A stretch of 64,000 nt of DNA from Xylogone sp. PMI_703 (lineage: Eukaryota; Ascomycota; Leotiomycetes). The notes beneath the pieces were generated by a model, which worked only from the letters and a program-made list of their open reading frames with translations, was not told the origin of the DNA and searched no databases. Numbering within the stretch: position 1 is the first letter of the stretch; every line of letters begins with the position of its first letter. Where the stretch lies: NCBI GenBank assembly GCA_021399445.1, contig JAJTUQ010000006.1, positions 3,162,001 through 3,226,000 of the forward strand, given 5' to 3'. The translations under genes were made by a program, and so were the position numbers. Below are positions 35,571 to 47,163 of this stretch, piece by piece.

Positions 35571-36876
35571 ATGGCTGTACGTTCTGACATGTATTGACAA
35601 CTCATATCGATATAAAGATTGCTGAACTACTAGGCTACGAACCCAGCATTCATACTTCACTCTATCGGAAAGGCGTAATTTGAGGACAGACCGATTCCTC
35701 AGCTGAGGGATCCGTGGGATGTCCGAGTTCATATTGCACAAACAGGAATTTGTGGCTCCGATCTGCATTACTATGATCACGGAAGAATTGGAGGTATGTC
35801 TACCCAAAGCATATAGAATATTTTAATATTTAACACAATAACAGATTTTATTCTTACTACACCTATAATTCTTGGCCATGAAAGTTCCGGTACAATTGTT
35901 GAAATCGGCTCCGCCGTCAAAAATTTGAAAGTGGGAGATCGTGTCGCAATTGAACCGGGCGTACCATGCCGACAGTACGAGTTCTTTTAAGGCTTGAATG
36001 AGCACTATGCTAATATATCAGACAGTTGTGATTATTGCCGCTCAGGCTCGTATAATCTTTGTCCAGATACAGTGTTCGCAGCAACTCCGCCATGGGAAGG
36101 TACACTAGCAAAGTATTACATTGTTGCTGCTGATTATTGCTATCGCATTCCCGACGATCTTGACATGGAACAAGGAGCTCTGGTTGAGCCAGTGGCCTGT
36201 GCCGTACAAATGGTTAAAGTGGGTAGTGTACGAGCTAATCAAACCGTTGTGTTGTATTCGGATGTGGCCCTATTGGCATTCTCTGTCAAAAGGTGTCGAA
36301 GATCCATGGTGCAAAGAAGGTCATAGGGGTTGATATCAGCAAAGGTAGACTTGATTTTACTAAATCTTTTGGGGCAGCAGATGATATTTTCTTTCCTCCC
36401 CCAAAACCAGCAGATGCTGTGTCTGATACGGAGTGGAGTGAAAAGTTGGCCGCAATGATCAAAGAACAATTTAATTTAGGGGATGGACCAGATGTTGTGA
36501 TTGAAGCAACTGGCGCTCCAAGCTGTATCGCAACTGGAGTTCATCTGACAAAGAAAGGTGGAACCTATGTACAAGCTGGCATGGGTAAAGAGGTAGGTTC
36601 CATATTCTGAGAAAGCTTATTGTTACTAACAGCTCGCAGAATGTCGAATTTCCCATCACTACTGTGTGTATTCGAGACCTCACTATACGTGGCTCCATCA
36701 GATACACTACTGGGTGTTATCCTACCGCTATTGACTTAGTTGCTGGCGGAAAGATTGATGTCAATAGGTTAATCACGAATAGATTCAAATTTGAGGATGC
36801 GAAGGAGGGATTTGATGTTGTACGGCAGAAGAATGAGAACGTCATAAAGGTTCTCATACAGGGGGTCCAGGATTAA
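35571..36876 (+). pseudogene. Sorbitol/xylitol dehydrogenase-like zinc MDR, inactivated
   Basis: Family landmarks are clear. MA at 35571 is followed by an intron, then NPAFILHSIGKA-stop-[53 protein letters not shown], the structural-zinc segment CDYCRSGSYNLCPD, FGCGPIGILCQ, GVDISKGRLDFTKSFGA, VIEATGAPSCIATGVHL, and the C-terminus to 36876. Two lesions are seen: an in-frame TAA at 35676-35678, and a frameshift near 36250-36260, where the GCGPIG nucleotide-binding motif continues in another frame. Introns still look normal (35794-35844, about 35971-36023, 36592-36639). Intact members oxidise sugar alcohols with NAD+. I infer a recently dead copy. Confidence 0.72.
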
Positions 36877-37594
36877 CCCGGACTTCATAATGGGCACAAG
36901 AGGAACCTCAGCGAAGTAAGTGAGCATAGCTTCACATAAGAAAAGGGTTTACGATTACCACATAATAATTAGTTCTTTGGCTTCTTCTTGATTCTACGGC
37001 TCTTGCGATACAGTAGCGCACTCAGATTCCTCACACACTGTGAAAACAGTGAATTTGGAGGTAAAGTCGGCATGTCCCAGGCTAATAATGTAAAGTGCTC
37101 AATCCTTGCTAGCCATATAAGTGGGTACTTTGTACGTATTTATAACATCTCTGGGCGCTTTTCGTTACCCTTTTGGGACACATTCACATTCACCACCCAG
37201 AACTCGCGAGATTCTGCTAGTGTTTGGCCCGTCCAGTAAGTTCTAGTCTCAGTGTAGCAGTGACAGATTTGACAGATCTGAAATCTTAAATGGGTTCTAG
37301 AATTGCTTATTCATATTTGATTTATAAAAATTGGTTCGAGGAAACCAACTGAATGTCAAGAGTCAAATCCAGAACCGATCGTAACATATGATCCACATGT
37401 CAACTTACAATTATGTAGTCTCTTTCACTGCCAATTTTCTGTATAAATTCACCGTTTACTCCCCGTGTGGCAGCCTCAGCGCGGACCAGGGTCACAAGGC
37501 CAGAGATCTATTTCGCTAGTCGTATTCATCGAAGGCTTTGTTCAAAATCTATCCCACCAACGATCAAAATCAACGGTTTATCCGGGCTATCGAA
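36877..37594. promoter_or_regulatory. Intergenic; TATA-like box before the GST gene
   Basis: About 700 bases without a gene. A TATAAA box at about 37442-37447 lies about 150 bases before the chosen GST start. A CAGATTTGACAGATCTG-like inverted stretch occurs near 37263-37281. Confidence 0.4.
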
Positions 37595-38254
37595 ATGGCT
37601 CTGGAGGGTGTTCCTGCTTTGAAGCTCTGGTACTCACCCGAGGCATGCTCCATGGCACCACACGTTATTCTCCTCGAAGCAGGGCTTGATTTCGAGCTTG
37701 TGCTTGCTAAAGTTGGCAAGTTCACAGATGAGTTCATGGCTTTCAATCCCAAGGGCCGGGTTCCCGTCCTGGCGATGGGCAACGAAATCATTACAGAGAT
37801 GCCAGCAATCCTCACCGCCATCTCGTCGTTCGTTCCCGATCTAAAACTCATGGGAAAGACGACACAGGAGACTGTCCGCGTGTATGAATGGTTGAATTAC
37901 CTCTCCGGAGTGTTGCACGGCCAAGGTTATGGGGCGCTCTGGAGGCCAGAGAGGTTTGCTGAGGATCCGAAGTTGCATCCTGCTCTTAAGGTGAAGGCTG
38001 CTGGGAACATTAAGCAGTGTTATGCGTTTATAGAAAGCAGTTTTGTTGCTGCTGGGACCACGTATGCGGTGGGAAATTCATTTACCGCTGTCGATCCATT
38101 TCTACTGGTGTTGTATCGCTGGTCGTCCGCGCCTGCACTAAATCTGGATATGGCAGACTATCCCCATTTAGCACAATGGGCGGGGAGACTTTCAAAGAGG
38201 GAATCGGTCATTGGCGCTCTCAAGGTCCACAGAAGTGTGTGGCAGGGAAGATGA
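37595..38254 (+). CDS. Glutathione S-transferase-like protein
   Basis: 219 residues from the first in-frame ATG, the usual GST length; the frame is open upstream to 37538, but without an ATG. The N-terminal thioredoxin-like part reads LKLWYSPEACSMAPHVILLE, LDFELVLAKVGKF and FNPKGRVPVLAMGNEIITEM, as in bacterial-type (beta-class-like) GSTs with SPxACSxAPH around the catalytic Ser/Cys. The C-terminal helical part includes AVGNSFTAVDPFLLVLYRW, the usual hydrophobic-staple region. The likely role is conjugation of glutathione to electrophiles in the cytosol. No introns. Confidence 0.82.
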   Translation: MALEGVPALKLWYSPEACSMAPHVILLEAGLDFELVLAKVGKFTDEFMAFNPKGRVPVLAMGNEIITEMPAILTAISSFVPDLKLMGKTTQETVRVYEWLNYLSGVLHGQGYGALWRPERFAEDPKLHPALKVKAAGNIKQCYAFIESSFVAAGTTYAVGNSFTAVDPFLLVLYRWSSAPALNLDMADYPHLAQWAGRLSKRESVIGALKVHRSVWQGR

Positions 38255-39182
38255 TAAGCAGGCCGGTCGTCGAGTTTTCAGGATGTCTTTACGACGTTAC
38301 AAACTATGGTTATAGAATGTGAAGTTACACCTGCGGTATTCTCGGCGTTTTTAGTGATCGTACTACGTTTGATTGAAGGCTTGTGTTATAGGGGAACTCG
38401 CCGCTAATAATAAGTTTAGGTGATTGTACTGTAAAATACTTCTATCAGGAGGTTGAAATTGGATTGTCAATCGGCAGGCGAGCATTCTACTGTACGCGAA
38501 TTCTCAATAGACGATATGCAAATTTAAGTGCTGTACGACCTCTACGGACGGTAGTAGCGTTATGAGACTCATAGTTTGAGTCCGTGCCATAATGTTGGTG
38601 GTGATGACATGTAGCTGATCACAGTGCGGGAATAAGAGGCAAAGAGGGATTGAGTTCATCCCGACGGTTTCTAACCTGTACCTAGACAACTACGTTGTCT
38701 CTCAATCCTACTCAAGCTTTTCAGCTGCAACGTCGTTGACTGACCTATTGAAGACAAGGTTGGAGATGCTTCTCGTGAGGATATCCCCGCTAATCTTAAT
38801 CAGGACTTTGAACACGCCAAGAGGTTGCTCGCGGTCACTCTTGACGCCACTCTGGAGGGAATGACAGTAAGGGTTACTTGCCTTCTAGAAATATAGAGTG
38901 GAAACCTGCACTTGAACGTTCCCGCACAATGTGGGAACGCTTAGCTCGAAATGGGCGGCCTCTGGCGATGTCTGTGGGCAGCAAGCATCATCGCATCCCT
39001 GTTTCCACTAGTTCCAATTTAGTGGATATTCTTCTAATAAGATATTACACGTCAGTTGTTTTATGGCACGGCCGCCACTGTACATCCAAATCAACTCGAT
39101 TTGCTTCGAGGATATAACCCCTTTTAATGACGATTTATCACATCCAGTTTGTGCCTCCACCCCGAGGTCAAAAACACGACGG
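38255..39182. other. Intergenic, no gene supported
   Basis: A short open frame at about 38745-38870 (IEDKVGDASREDIPANLNQD and on, ending near a GTAAGG) looks protein-like, but it has no start and no recognisable family. Otherwise nothing. Confidence 0.4.
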
Positions 39183-40912
39183 CTAGACTTTGAAGTCAAA
39201 GCTTCCCACATCAAACCCTGTGGAGGTGAATCTATCTACGATCCCTTGGCACCAATATCTTTGATCCTCGCGTGAAAGTTGCATTTTCAATGTCTGCTGA
39301 GCGACTTTGAAGGGAAACAGGGAGATAAATGGGCCATATAATCCCATCTCCCCTTGTAGGAGGTATTCCATGCTTTGGCAGATACGGACTGACAGCTCGA
39401 GTGTGCTTGATTGATTGGTCTGTACAGGGGGCTCCATCTCCATCGCAGATGCGTTCCGACTGGTGGTAGGGAACCGTGACTCTATCCGCTCCTTATGCGT
39501 GATGCAGATAATCCGGAGAGCCCAAAGATAGGTTAGAGCGTTCGCAATTATTATGTTTTGGAACCAAACGCGACTGCCAGGCTCGTGCACTGATGTAGAA
39601 TGCCAGTTATCTGCCATCGGGGAAGGCTCAGCCCAGTAAAGGGGCCTAGAGGTATCGAGCTGATACTGTTGCTCCCAGCTCTCGAGCGTATCAAGAGTTC
39701 GAGAAAATTTTGACCAGATGTGTCGAGCAGTGGTGGAACCTCCGCTCGATGGAGATTCCATTAAAATATCAAATTTTTCTAATAGTGACGGGATGCCGGC
39801 AGCATGATTGGTTAGATCTTGTAGGTGTGTAGGAGGATGAAGAAGGAAGGGATCAGTCCGCCACTCGTCCGACGCCAGGAAGAAAGGCTTTTGGGAATGA
39901 ATAGCCTCAAAAAGCTGGCTTCAATGTTAACAATCTACATGATCCACGTATATCACAATTATAATGTACTTACGAGGAGGGGTTGTGCTCCAATAAACAG
40001 CAGGTGGGGAACTCCAGCCCGATGGCTTTCAGGACCCGAAAGCTGTAAAACAGTGGTGAGACCTCTAAGATGCATAATCCAGCCATCTTTTGACGTTGGC
40101 GTCATGAGCTGTAATTGGACGATTGTCAACTGTGTACGATCGAACCGCTACGTGTCAGTTACTTACCTCGGAGATGCTTAAGCACATGCTTGCAGCCACC
40201 AAGCAGTTGCGACACGAGAAACATGCCCTCAGAAGAGTGCTCCGAAGCAAGCTCAGCGCGTTACCATATGCCCGACCGTATACTGGAACCTGTTTGCACA
40301 TAGACGCTTCTCTCTCCCTGATAGCTAGTCCGAGCGCGCCCATTGCTGCATGGAGGACCCCGTCTAGGTCACTGCTACCAACTAAATTTGAGAGCACCGA
40401 GACCCAAGAACCACATATCTGGGGTGGAGACATATCCTGGCCGGAGCATATGGACGACTCGGTGAACCAGGGAGTATATTCTCTGACGATTAAAGTTGAA
40501 GACTCCTCCAAAAGGGGCTGTCTGGGAAACAGAGATGGCGGCAAAGCATAGTAATCAGATCTCACATTCCTCTCGCCACTAGTCAAAAGCCTTCCATGAT
40601 GACCTGAGTTCCGAGATGTATCAGTGGACGACCTGTTCTCTGAACCCACACGGGCATTTCGTGCTGCCGCATTGGCCGAGGGCCCTGATGAGAGGTGCCG
40701 GTAAGGAACGAAGATCAGATCATACTGATAGCCAGGACACTGCCGTTTGGAAAAGAGGCACTGGCTGCAAGCCGGCTTCTTTCCATCGCACTAAATGTTG
40801 GTTAGATATAAAATTAAGTAAAACAAGTTTATAAGTTAAGAAACTTGTAATTGCTTACGCCCAATCTGCGAGCTCTACAAGAATGGCAAGTATGAATTTG
40901 CCTGGTTTTCAT
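39183..40912 (-). CDS. Zn2Cys6 fungal transcription factor (regulator 2)
   Basis: Four exons, all phase 0: 40912-40859, 40790-40167, 40108-39974 and 39914-39183, giving 514 residues. The first exon encodes MKTRQIHTCHSCRARRLG, and the second completes the cluster with CDGKKPACSQCLFSKRQC. The spacing is C-x2-C-x6-C-x6-C-x2-C-x6-C. The N-terminal position, the intron just before the third Cys, and the later helical region with GWIMHLRGLTTVLQLSGPES match regulators with a Fungal_trans_2 region. It is likely a nuclear DNA-binding regulator. Its nearest neighbours are the unknown protein at 41255 and the transporter/dioxygenase group, which it might control; that is inference. Confidence 0.85.
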
Positions 40913-41254
40913 CGTCAATGTACTATAGTTGAATCTCTCGCTGTTGAAATTGCTCTTGTTTAGTCACTTACAGGAGAGAATATGAGAAAGGGGGGCTGAT
41001 CCAAATAAGGTTGGAATTCGCGCCTAGAACAAGCTACCTCTTAGCGTCTTGCGGTGTCTGCAAAGGCGGGTACATCCTATCTTGGCGGTTTATGTTACCA
41101 AATGCGGTTAATAAGGAAATCCTCGAATCAGATTACTGACTCTGGAATAATTACATGCTGTTAACATGTTTCCATTCTTCTACTACCTAAATTCCCTATT
41201 TATTGTAGAGTGACGCCCACATTTGACATATTCTCTGTGTCCTACTTTCTTCCT
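40913..41254. other. Intergenic, nothing recognised
   Basis: About 340 bases between two genes on the minus strand. It should hold the promoter of regulator 2 and the 3' end of the preceding gene. No motif stands out. Confidence 0.4.
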
Positions 41255-42232
41255 TCAGTCAAAGCCCTTCCAAATTGGTCCTGCCACCCCTTCATATCCT
41301 TTCTCGTCACCTATTTGCGCTTTCAATGGTGCCTCCAGTGGCCGGATACTCATCTGCAAGCGCAGGGACTGGCTCAGTAGGCTCACCGAATAAATAATGA
41401 TTCTTTTCCTTCTCTTCCTCGTGGGCACTATCGTCTTTGTTGACTCGTAATTATCTGCAAAAACACTTTTACTAAGCTTAATTGTTCCTCTTGCGATCAG
41501 GTCTTGACCATTTCCGTGGCTATCTAGGCTCTTAAATATGGTGACTGAAAAGGTCTGTCCAGCGGAAAAATCAAAACCAGGCACTTTGAAGCTTGAGTGG
41601 TCTACTTCTCCTTTGCCTGGTCGTTGCCTGCAAGATAGCAATAGTCAGTAGTGCTTTTGAGGGGAACTAAAGAGGGATAGAATTTACATTGGTTGCATCG
41701 ATCGTTCATACACGTGCGGAAAAACTGCCACTACCCCTTTCTTTAAATCATCCTCTGGTACTTCTTTATCAGTAGATAGATTTCTCTGATCACTGTTAAG
41801 TTGTTGGTCTGGAGCATGGAGAAGTGCATGGTCAATATGCTTTTGGTGCTTAGTGCCATAGAGATAGAATGGCATCTGCATTGGATAATCTGGTAACAGA
41901 TTGCTGGTGGCCATTGATTCCTTAATGATAACATGGACATTAGAGAGTTTGACATCTTCAGCAATAGTTTCATGGTCGAGGAATGGCAGTCCCATGAATA
42001 CATCAGCTTGGAAAGATGCTCCTTCAGTGGTGATCGCCGCCAGTGTATCCTTGTTGTGATTGCCAAGTACAAAGAATCTGTCCGGGTGTTGTGCTCTTGC
42101 ATTGAGATACTTTTTCATTGTAGTGGGGTCCAAATCACCAGTGATAATGACTTGATAGCGATGGTTAGCCATATAGAACATTGGTAAATGGACCAAATGG
42201 AGTTTATCGGTGCCTTGCATTATAGTGTACAT
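41255..42232 (-). CDS. Protein of unknown function
   Basis: Two exons in phase (42232-41688 and 41627-41255), 305 residues. I do not recognise the family. The first half is His/Met-rich and starts MYTIMQGTDKLHLVHLPMFY. It includes GNHNKDTLAAITTEGASF and YPMQMPFYLYGTKHQKHIDH. The second half contains a beta-rich stretch (FKVPGFDFSAGQTFSVTIFK). Near the C-terminus is a basic patch (PTRKRRKR). There is no signal peptide or membrane helix. Codon use is ordinary and the splice sites are good, so I take it as a real gene. The C-terminal 60 residues look less constrained and might be mis-spliced. Confidence 0.6.
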
Positions 42233-43418
42233 GATTACTGGTGGTTTAGGAATATTATTGATGGAGTAGCGGCATGCCAGAGCATATGATATGATACACC
42301 TGAAGCTATGGAAAGCAATAACTTTATATTGAATTATATATTATATACACATAAATCACAACTAAGGGCAAAGGATGGTTATCTACAATCACAATAGTTT
42401 ATTCAGCAACGATCTAATCGGTGCTACTGTTTGGCTTATGTACAATAAGGCAAAGCGAGTCTGAGATGGAAGGAAACCGGTGACATATCTGGACCTTGTC
42501 AGTGGTGGTAAAGCAATATTTGCTTTTCAGACATTATCCTCTGTATGAATGAGTAACTGGCTGCAGAAATTCGATGCAACAAAGTAATGCGGGAGTTCGA
42601 TCACGCTCCCACCCAATCGGTCTAGAACGTTTTCAGCTAGAGCACGGGTTTGAGCAATTGCGGTGGTACGAAACCGGCTGCAGATTTTAATGGTTTGCTC
42701 GGCATGATATTACTGGCTATGCGTGCTGCATACTAATATGATATATTATAAAGCTTCAATCATGTTATAGGTGGTTGGATAACACATGCCCTGCGCTGTC
42801 CAGCTATTGATTACCATAACCGCGGACAATCTGGGAAAGGCTCCAGACCCTCGCGACCCTTCACCATGGGGTACCCGATTTCACTGGGTCTACATTGTTA
42901 CTAGTTATTGCTAGTGTTTTATGAAGCTGATGTAGTGAGGTATTGCATTGTGTTACACACTCACGTAAGGCAAGAGTCAATAAACAGAGGTTAGCAAGAG
43001 AGGTAAAAGTAAGGCAAGAAGGGTTAGTTCCTCAGAAATGCCAGTCGACAATGCGGGGTACGCTGCAGTCTAACTACGTGGCGGGAATGCTTTCTATGCG
43101 ATCTGGCAGGCTGAACATCCACATAAGAGTTGTTACTGGCTCCTTCATGTCATGGAACACGCTCAGCTCTTCAGCGCGTAATCTGCACCCCTCCTACAGA
43201 TTTCGAAACATTCGTTACTCACATGTGACCATTGATGGACTGTCCCATTTTAAACATATCAATGACGATAGAAAGTCATGTTTTAGGGGCAGGAGATGCT
43301 CGTTTTTTTGGGAAATCATATTCAACGAGGCTATATAGGCCGCCAATGACTGAAAATATAGTATTATATACTCCTAATTCTTCCTATTGGACTAAGAGAA
43401 CTGCCTTTCCCGACGGGT
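42233..43418. other. Gene-free stretch
   Basis: About 1.2 kb. The first 150 bases are AT-rich, with TATATTATATAC-like sequence near 42330-42350, and should be the promoter of the unknown gene. ORFs near 42943-43338 have no recognisable domain. Confidence 0.5.
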
Positions 43419-45044
43419 CTAAGATATAGTTCCCGAGTTGTCTGCACAGTCGAAGACTTTCGATATCAAGCCGCTAGCGAAGGCTTGCTTGATCGAGACG
43501 GCAACACTGTAACTGCAAAGAAGTTAGAAAGATTCAATGAAACCAAAAACTGGAATTATAGTGCACTTACGTCCCACCAACAACCATGAAAAGTCCAAGA
43601 AGAACAATGAGCCAATGTCCAGCATGTGTAGCTTTCTGTAAAGTGCCCGTCTGCTGCGTTCTATGGTCATACATCCACAACAATGCCGGGAAGATCAAGC
43701 TGAATGGAGCAAAGCATATCGACCCCGCCAATCCCAGGAGATAATTCAGAATAGGTACTGCTTCGGCAAGGATGAAACCAATTGAGCCGAGAACCAGATT
43801 ACTACAGAGCCAGGTGATCCAGTGGGTCAAGGTATTGGCCTGCAAGTGGGGGGAGTCACGTAAAATACGCACAAAAATCAGCTTGGCGGCTACATGTTGA
43901 TAGATTCCGACACCGATCACTAAGCCTGGGAGAGCAATTGCATAGGAGATCTTCTTGAAAAGAGGTCCAGCGCTTCCAAAGGCAGGAGTGGCCAGCCACT
44001 GACCGCACCAGCGGTAGATGATGAGCGAGAAAGTCAGATACATGGCGGTAACAAGAACGCCAGCTACAATAGCAGCTTTGCGGTACTCTCGCGGCTTTCG
44101 CATCTCTGAAATAACGGGCAAATACATCTGTGACCCGCTGCAGAAAAGAAAGATATTTGCACTCGCTGTCATCCCTGCTACAAACGTGGGATACGCAATC
44201 GAGGCCCATCCTAGATCGAAGTCGCCTGTAGGTGGTGCTGCAGCAGGCCTACCTTGCTGCGTTACCGCAACGACAAAGATGAAGACGGCTATGAAGAAGG
44301 TACAGAATCCAATCCACGTAAGCCAACCCAACCGGGAGAACGTACGTATGGACGAAAAGATGGTAACAAGAGCGGCAGAGACGAAACTGAAGATAACGGT
44401 GCAAGCTCCATGCTCTGAGAGTGCATTGAATGCGGTTGAGCATGCCACATTTCCAGCGGCGGTGATAAGCAATTGCGCAACGATGATTTGGAGACTGACA
44501 AGCTCTTTACCGATACGACCCCATAGAAGACCACACATGTCGGCCAGAGCTGCAAGTTTGGGTCAGAGACAATATCAACTTGCAACTAGAGTCCAAGTCA
44601 AAAGGAACATAGGAAATAGGCGAGCTACTTACTGTGACACTCAGGATGGCGTTTTCTGAAGTCGCCGAGAAGGACTGCGGTGTCTGCATCTTGTCAGACT
44701 TCCGTTTCTTTGCTCCCTGACAAACATTGAAATCAACATCATGACTTACATGTATTCAGCGCCCCCCATCCAACGATGGATAAGGCGCCGCCAACTGCGC
44801 CCAGAGTAGCCAATGCACCGGGCACACTAAGGATGCTCATAGCAAACTGGATCTTGAGGAAGATTATCGTAGCTCTTTGCCAGCTGACTGTGCGGAATTT
44901 GACCCCCTCAGCACTGTCGTGGAAGATCTCGCGTGCCTCCGACACATCTCCTTTCTCTGCTGGCTCAGCGAGATCTGAGCGCGTAGCCTCGATAGCATCA
45001 TTATGAAAGTTGGCTTCATTCTTTTCGTAAGTAGGCGTAGCCAT
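43419..45044 (-). CDS. AAAP-family amino-acid transporter (neutral amino-acid permease type)
   Basis: Four exons in phase: 45044-44750, 44683-44633, 44549-43571 and 43512-43419, giving 472 residues. After a polar N-terminus of about 65 residues, the first helix region reads [20 protein letters not shown]. It is followed by [20 protein letters not shown] across the first splice and by [18 protein letters not shown]. That series is the signature of fungal Aa_trans (PF01490) permeases of the MTR/N-amino-acid type. About eleven hydrophobic helices follow, with a Pro-rich [14 protein letters not shown] loop. The role is plasma-membrane uptake of amino acids by proton symport. It lies next to the TauD-type dioxygenase in the same orientation. 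Confidence 0.88.
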
Positions 45045-45731
45045 TGTCTTTGGACAATTCGGTCACTCCGACAGATGAGTGGCAAGATAGAGAGAATGGA
45101 AAGCTCAGACAACACATCATTCACTTATCAGCGAGGGGGGAGTCCATTGACTCTTAAGGTTCTGGAACGGCCTCAGAGATCCACTCATTAAGGAAGAACC
45201 TAGCCGACTTATCAACCCCACAGATTGCAAGTTGCCGAATGATACAAGGAGATTCTATCCTCAACTTGGCTTAATCACAGTGGATAGATGGGGGTGGCGA
45301 GCCAACAACCGCTACTATTATCGTGCTTATCTTGTTTGGGCTCACGATACCGGGTAATTCCCCAGAGTCGGCTACCCGCAATAACTTATAAGAAAAACCG
45401 ACTTCAAGTTGTAGAAAATCTCAGAAGATTGTTATGAATGAAAAAGGAAAATAAATTGTCAGACTTAACTGTAGATAAATACCTGCATAACATCTGGCAA
45501 TGGTAGATATGTTGTTGTTGGTTAAAGATGGATTTATAACGTAAATCAATCCAACCCTACTTCGTTAGGTGCAATCTGCAACATAAGACTTCATATCACG
45601 CAAAATGCCTACGCATTATAAATAGACCAGAGCAGGATCTATACAAATATTCTGTTAGATTTGCACATTATAAAAGGATATTATCGACTTTCTCAGTTTT
45701 CAAGCTTAATTGCTAGCCTTTCACTAAGGGT
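45045..45731. other. Intergenic, no gene seen
   Basis: About 690 bases, including the promoter of the amino-acid transporter. It is AT-rich at 45400-45700. Nothing else is recognised. Confidence 0.4.
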
Positions 45732-47163
45732 TTATCTTGGAATACCCAAGGCCTCTCGGCGGGACTTGGATGAAGGATCTAAGTATGGTTTTTCACCCAT
45801 CGAAGTTGTACGAACACCTATTCTCACGCTTCCTGGCACGAGATGAGTATCGGGCTTTTAAAAGTCAGCATATAAATAATCTTTAGGTGAGTCAGAAGCA
45901 AGGGTTAGTTTATCATACCGTGGCTGCGTGAAATACACCTGATGAGACGTGGTTAGTATGATCCACAGATTCTTGGGACTGGATTACACACAAGCATTAT
46001 GCCAGATAGCTGCGCTATACTTCGTCCAGTGCATACGAGCAAGACAGTCATGATTCCGTGTCATGAGGCGTGTCATGTAGTCGCGAATCATCTTGTCTTC
46101 GTAGTCGTAGACGTCGTTGATCCGAGAAACGTGTAGCCCCACTGCAGCGAACAGGGTCTTCCATCCAGTAACGGGATGAGTGCGAACGAGTGGTTGCGAG
46201 GGTGAGAATGAATCGCCAACATTTAGGGGAGAACCGCGAGGAGACATAACCTCGTAACCGCCTGCAGTTGCAGCGTTCTTAAATGCTGGCTGGTGGCAAG
46301 TGGCCGTGAGTGTTTCCAAGTAAGATCGGAAAGATGGGGAGATGCGATCATAGCTGGCCGCAGAGTTAAGGTAAGCTTTTGGAGATATACAAGCAGATTA
46401 TGGATAGAGCAAATAACTTACAGTTCGTATCCAGAGGCAAACATCGTGTCTCCTCCATGTGGTGGGGTTTCCTCCATTAGCAAGAAACTGAAGTCCGCTG
46501 GACATACTTCATAGGTGCCTTGAAGATAATAAGTGTAAGTCAGCTGTGAAGCCCGCTAGAAGTATTAAATAGAGTGAAACTGACCATCACTATGCCATTC
46601 TAGCGCAAGATCTTTCGGCTCACTTGTGTGGTTCTTTGGGATGGACTTGAAGAGCTTTTTATGAGCCTCGGTATTTATGACGAAGCTATAGAAATTGGAA
46701 AGACGAGTTAGTATTATAGTCTGACAAGACTTGATTTTCTCATTGCAAATATTCAAACTCCAAAGAGTTGGGGAATGTCTTACACGTTCTTATCAGTTGT
46801 CCCAGTTCGGGCCATAGGGACGTTATTCGGATCATTGTAGAGTGGATGGACATAGAGATCATTCTCTTCCGGCCGTCCACTCAACTTTCCGAGAAGATTA
46901 GTGAATTGCTTTTGTTCCTCGATAGTTAAATCCTCTTGCGAAGCTCTAAAAAAGACGACACCACGCTCGCTAATAATGACTGCTAGATCTCGAATTTGTT
47001 GCTCGGCATTTGGAGCGTGAAGTATATCCTTGATCTTAGCCGTTGAGTATTCTCTTCCAATAATCGGACTATACTCTGTAAACTCGAGGTGATCAAGAGA
47101 GCCGGAGTATCGAAGTGGCTCACGTTGGAGCTTGTCGGTATCGAGTGGTACCGCTATTGGCAT
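45732..47163 (-). CDS. TauD/TfdA-family Fe(II)/2-oxoglutarate dioxygenase, with a 20-nt micro-exon
   Basis: Six exons join in phase: 47163-46784, 46685-46585, 46518-46422, 46353-45992, 45938-45919 and 45854-45732, giving 360 residues. The iron ligands are H and D of EWHSDG (exons 2/3) and the distal His of VFHAAT, which lies in the 20-nt fifth exon. The 2-oxoglutarate-binding part follows in RIGVRTTSMGEKPYLDPSSK, and the conserved end SRREALG is present. Other family marks are FFRASQEDLT, HPLYNDPNNVP, ETPPHGGDTMFASGYEL and RTHPVTGWKTLF. The intron before the micro-exon has a TACTAAC branch site. Without these two small exons the protein would end at WHNACV without its third ligand. Relatives act on taurine, other sulfonates or sulfate esters; the substrate here is unknown. 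Confidence 0.85.

Noticed and set aside
37538..37594. N-terminal extension of the GST
   Set aside because: The extension has no ATG, and the family similarity starts after the ATG at 37595.
38745..38870. Protein-like open stretch ending at a possible donor site
   Set aside because: It is preceded by a stop, has no start codon and matches no family I recognise.
43856..44659. ORFs overlapping the amino-acid transporter in other frames
   Set aside because: They are shadows of the transporter frame, which has continuous family similarity and membrane helices.
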